Both the position numbers and the translations under genes were made by a program. From contig JADKBK010000042.1 of the NCBI GenBank assembly GCA_016715075.1, forward strand, positions 1 to 64,000: 64,000 nt of DNA, in the 5' to 3' direction. This document shows, in pieces, positions 63,528 to 64,000 of this stretch. The notes beneath the pieces were generated by a model. The model was given only the letters and a program-made list of their open reading frames with translations. It searched no databases and had not been told where the DNA came from. How positions within the stretch are numbered: position 1 is the first letter of the stretch; every line of letters begins with the position of its first letter. This stretch comes from Bacteroidales bacterium. GTDB lineage: Bacteria; Bacteroidota; Bacteroidia; Bacteroidales; VadinHA17.

Positions 63528-64000
63528 TTATTCAGAACGCTTTTTGGCTTTTTCGAAATCTGAGGCAACCATGATCTTTACAAGATCCCTGAAAGTTGTT
63601 TTTGGCTGCCAGCCAAGTATTTCCTTTGCTTTAGCAGGATTTCCAACGAGGAGATCCACTTCTGTAGGACGGAAATATCTTGGATCGATTCTCACTACCT
63701 CCTTACCTGAAGATTTCAGGAATCCTTTTTCATCAACTCCATTTCCTTTCCAGACAATCTCCTCACCAAGGTTCATAAAGGTCTCTTCAACAAATTCCCT
63801 GATAGAGTGTGTCTCATTGGTGGCAAGAACAAAATCGTCAGGCCTGTCAGCCTGGAGAATACGCCACATACCCTCCACATATTCAGGAGCATAACCCCAG
63901 TCTCTTTTTGCATCGAGGTTACCGAGGGAAAGCATATCCTGCTGGCCCAGAATAATTTTTGAGGCAGCTACTGTGATTTTGCGTGTGACAAATGTTTTAC
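63528..64000 (-). CDS. gmd: GDP-mannose 4,6-dehydratase, C-terminal part (cut by window end)
   Basis: The open frame continues to the window edge, so only the last 157 or so codons are present and the N-terminus lies beyond base 64,000. Family landmarks are LGNLDAKRDWGYAPEYVEGMWRILQ, DDFVLATNETHSIREFVE, VVRIDPRYFRPTEVDLLVGNPAKAKEILGWQP. The last stretch is the conserved C-terminal NADP/dimer region. It forms GDP-4-keto-6-deoxymannose from GDP-mannose, the substrate of Fcl just downstream. Confidence 0.95.
   Translation of the reverse strand, partial: KTFVTRKITVAASKIILGQQDMLSLGNLDAKRDWGYAPEYVEGMWRILQADRPDDFVLATNETHSIREFVEETFMNLGEEIVWKGNGVDEKGFLKSSGKEVVRIDPRYFRPTEVDLLVGNPAKAKEILGWQPKTTFRDLVKIMVASDFEKAKKRSE

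Overview
The window looks like a chromosomal segment of a Bacteroidetes bacterium, most likely of the order Bacteroidales. The signs are SusC/BtuB-type TonB-dependent receptors with a carboxypeptidase-like N-terminal domain, DUF4249 and DUF4293 proteins, a pyrG-yidC pair, a PorE-like TPR/PD40/OmpA protein, promoters of the TTTG-N20-TAnnTTTG type and few Shine-Dalgarno sites. No mobile-element gene, rRNA or CRISPR array was seen.

Bases 1-9,950 are AT-rich accessory DNA. Small lipoprotein, TonB_C, PEGA and outer-membrane beta-barrel genes are separated by GC-richer spacers that fold into long imperfect hairpins resembling integron attC sites. A roughly 700-bp segment carrying a beta-barrel gene is duplicated, and the second copy heads a DUF4249 / TonB-receptor operon. 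The region ends at a tRNA-Arg(TCT) that has a decayed half-copy beside it.

Bases 10,250-20,600 hold two damaged LeuC-LeuD fusion genes, an AraC regulator, a candidate 6S-like structured RNA with its own promoter, a BioG-like esterase, a YihY/BrkB membrane protein, a ComB phosphatase, a family-2 glycosyltransferase and a TlpA-type thioredoxin protein. Bases 20,603-27,210 (minus strand) are a complete vitamin B12 uptake operon in the order promoter, cobalamin riboswitch, btuB, btuG, btuF, btuC, btuD. Then come a transglutaminase-like lipoprotein, a LacI regulator and the housekeeping run DUF349-pyrG-yidC.

Bases 37,147-46,930 are the most interesting part. A C39-peptidase ABC exporter and its HlyD adaptor, an ECF sigma factor, a membrane-anchored TPR-CHAT (caspase-like) protein, a previously uncalled 44-residue double-glycine leader peptide, a nested hairpin, a 46-bp tandem repeat array, an anti-sigma-like TPR membrane protein and a soluble histidine kinase lie together. 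I read this as a peptide export and signalling locus in which the CHAT protein could act on the anti-sigma factor; that link is inference.

Bases 47,005-64,000 are mostly core genes: PorE-like protein, queE, alkaline phosphatase, NamZ muramidase, a response regulator, a GroES paralogue, an IMPACT protein, pyrB-pyrI, DUF4293, an RND efflux operon (adaptor, pump, TolC), a nucleoside phosphorylase, and fcl with the truncated end of gmd.

Eleven genes in the window are broken by frameshifts, most of them single-base shifts at homopolymers. This pattern fits uncorrected sequencing indels better than gene decay. The second LeuCD gene differs because it also lacks about 50 codons.
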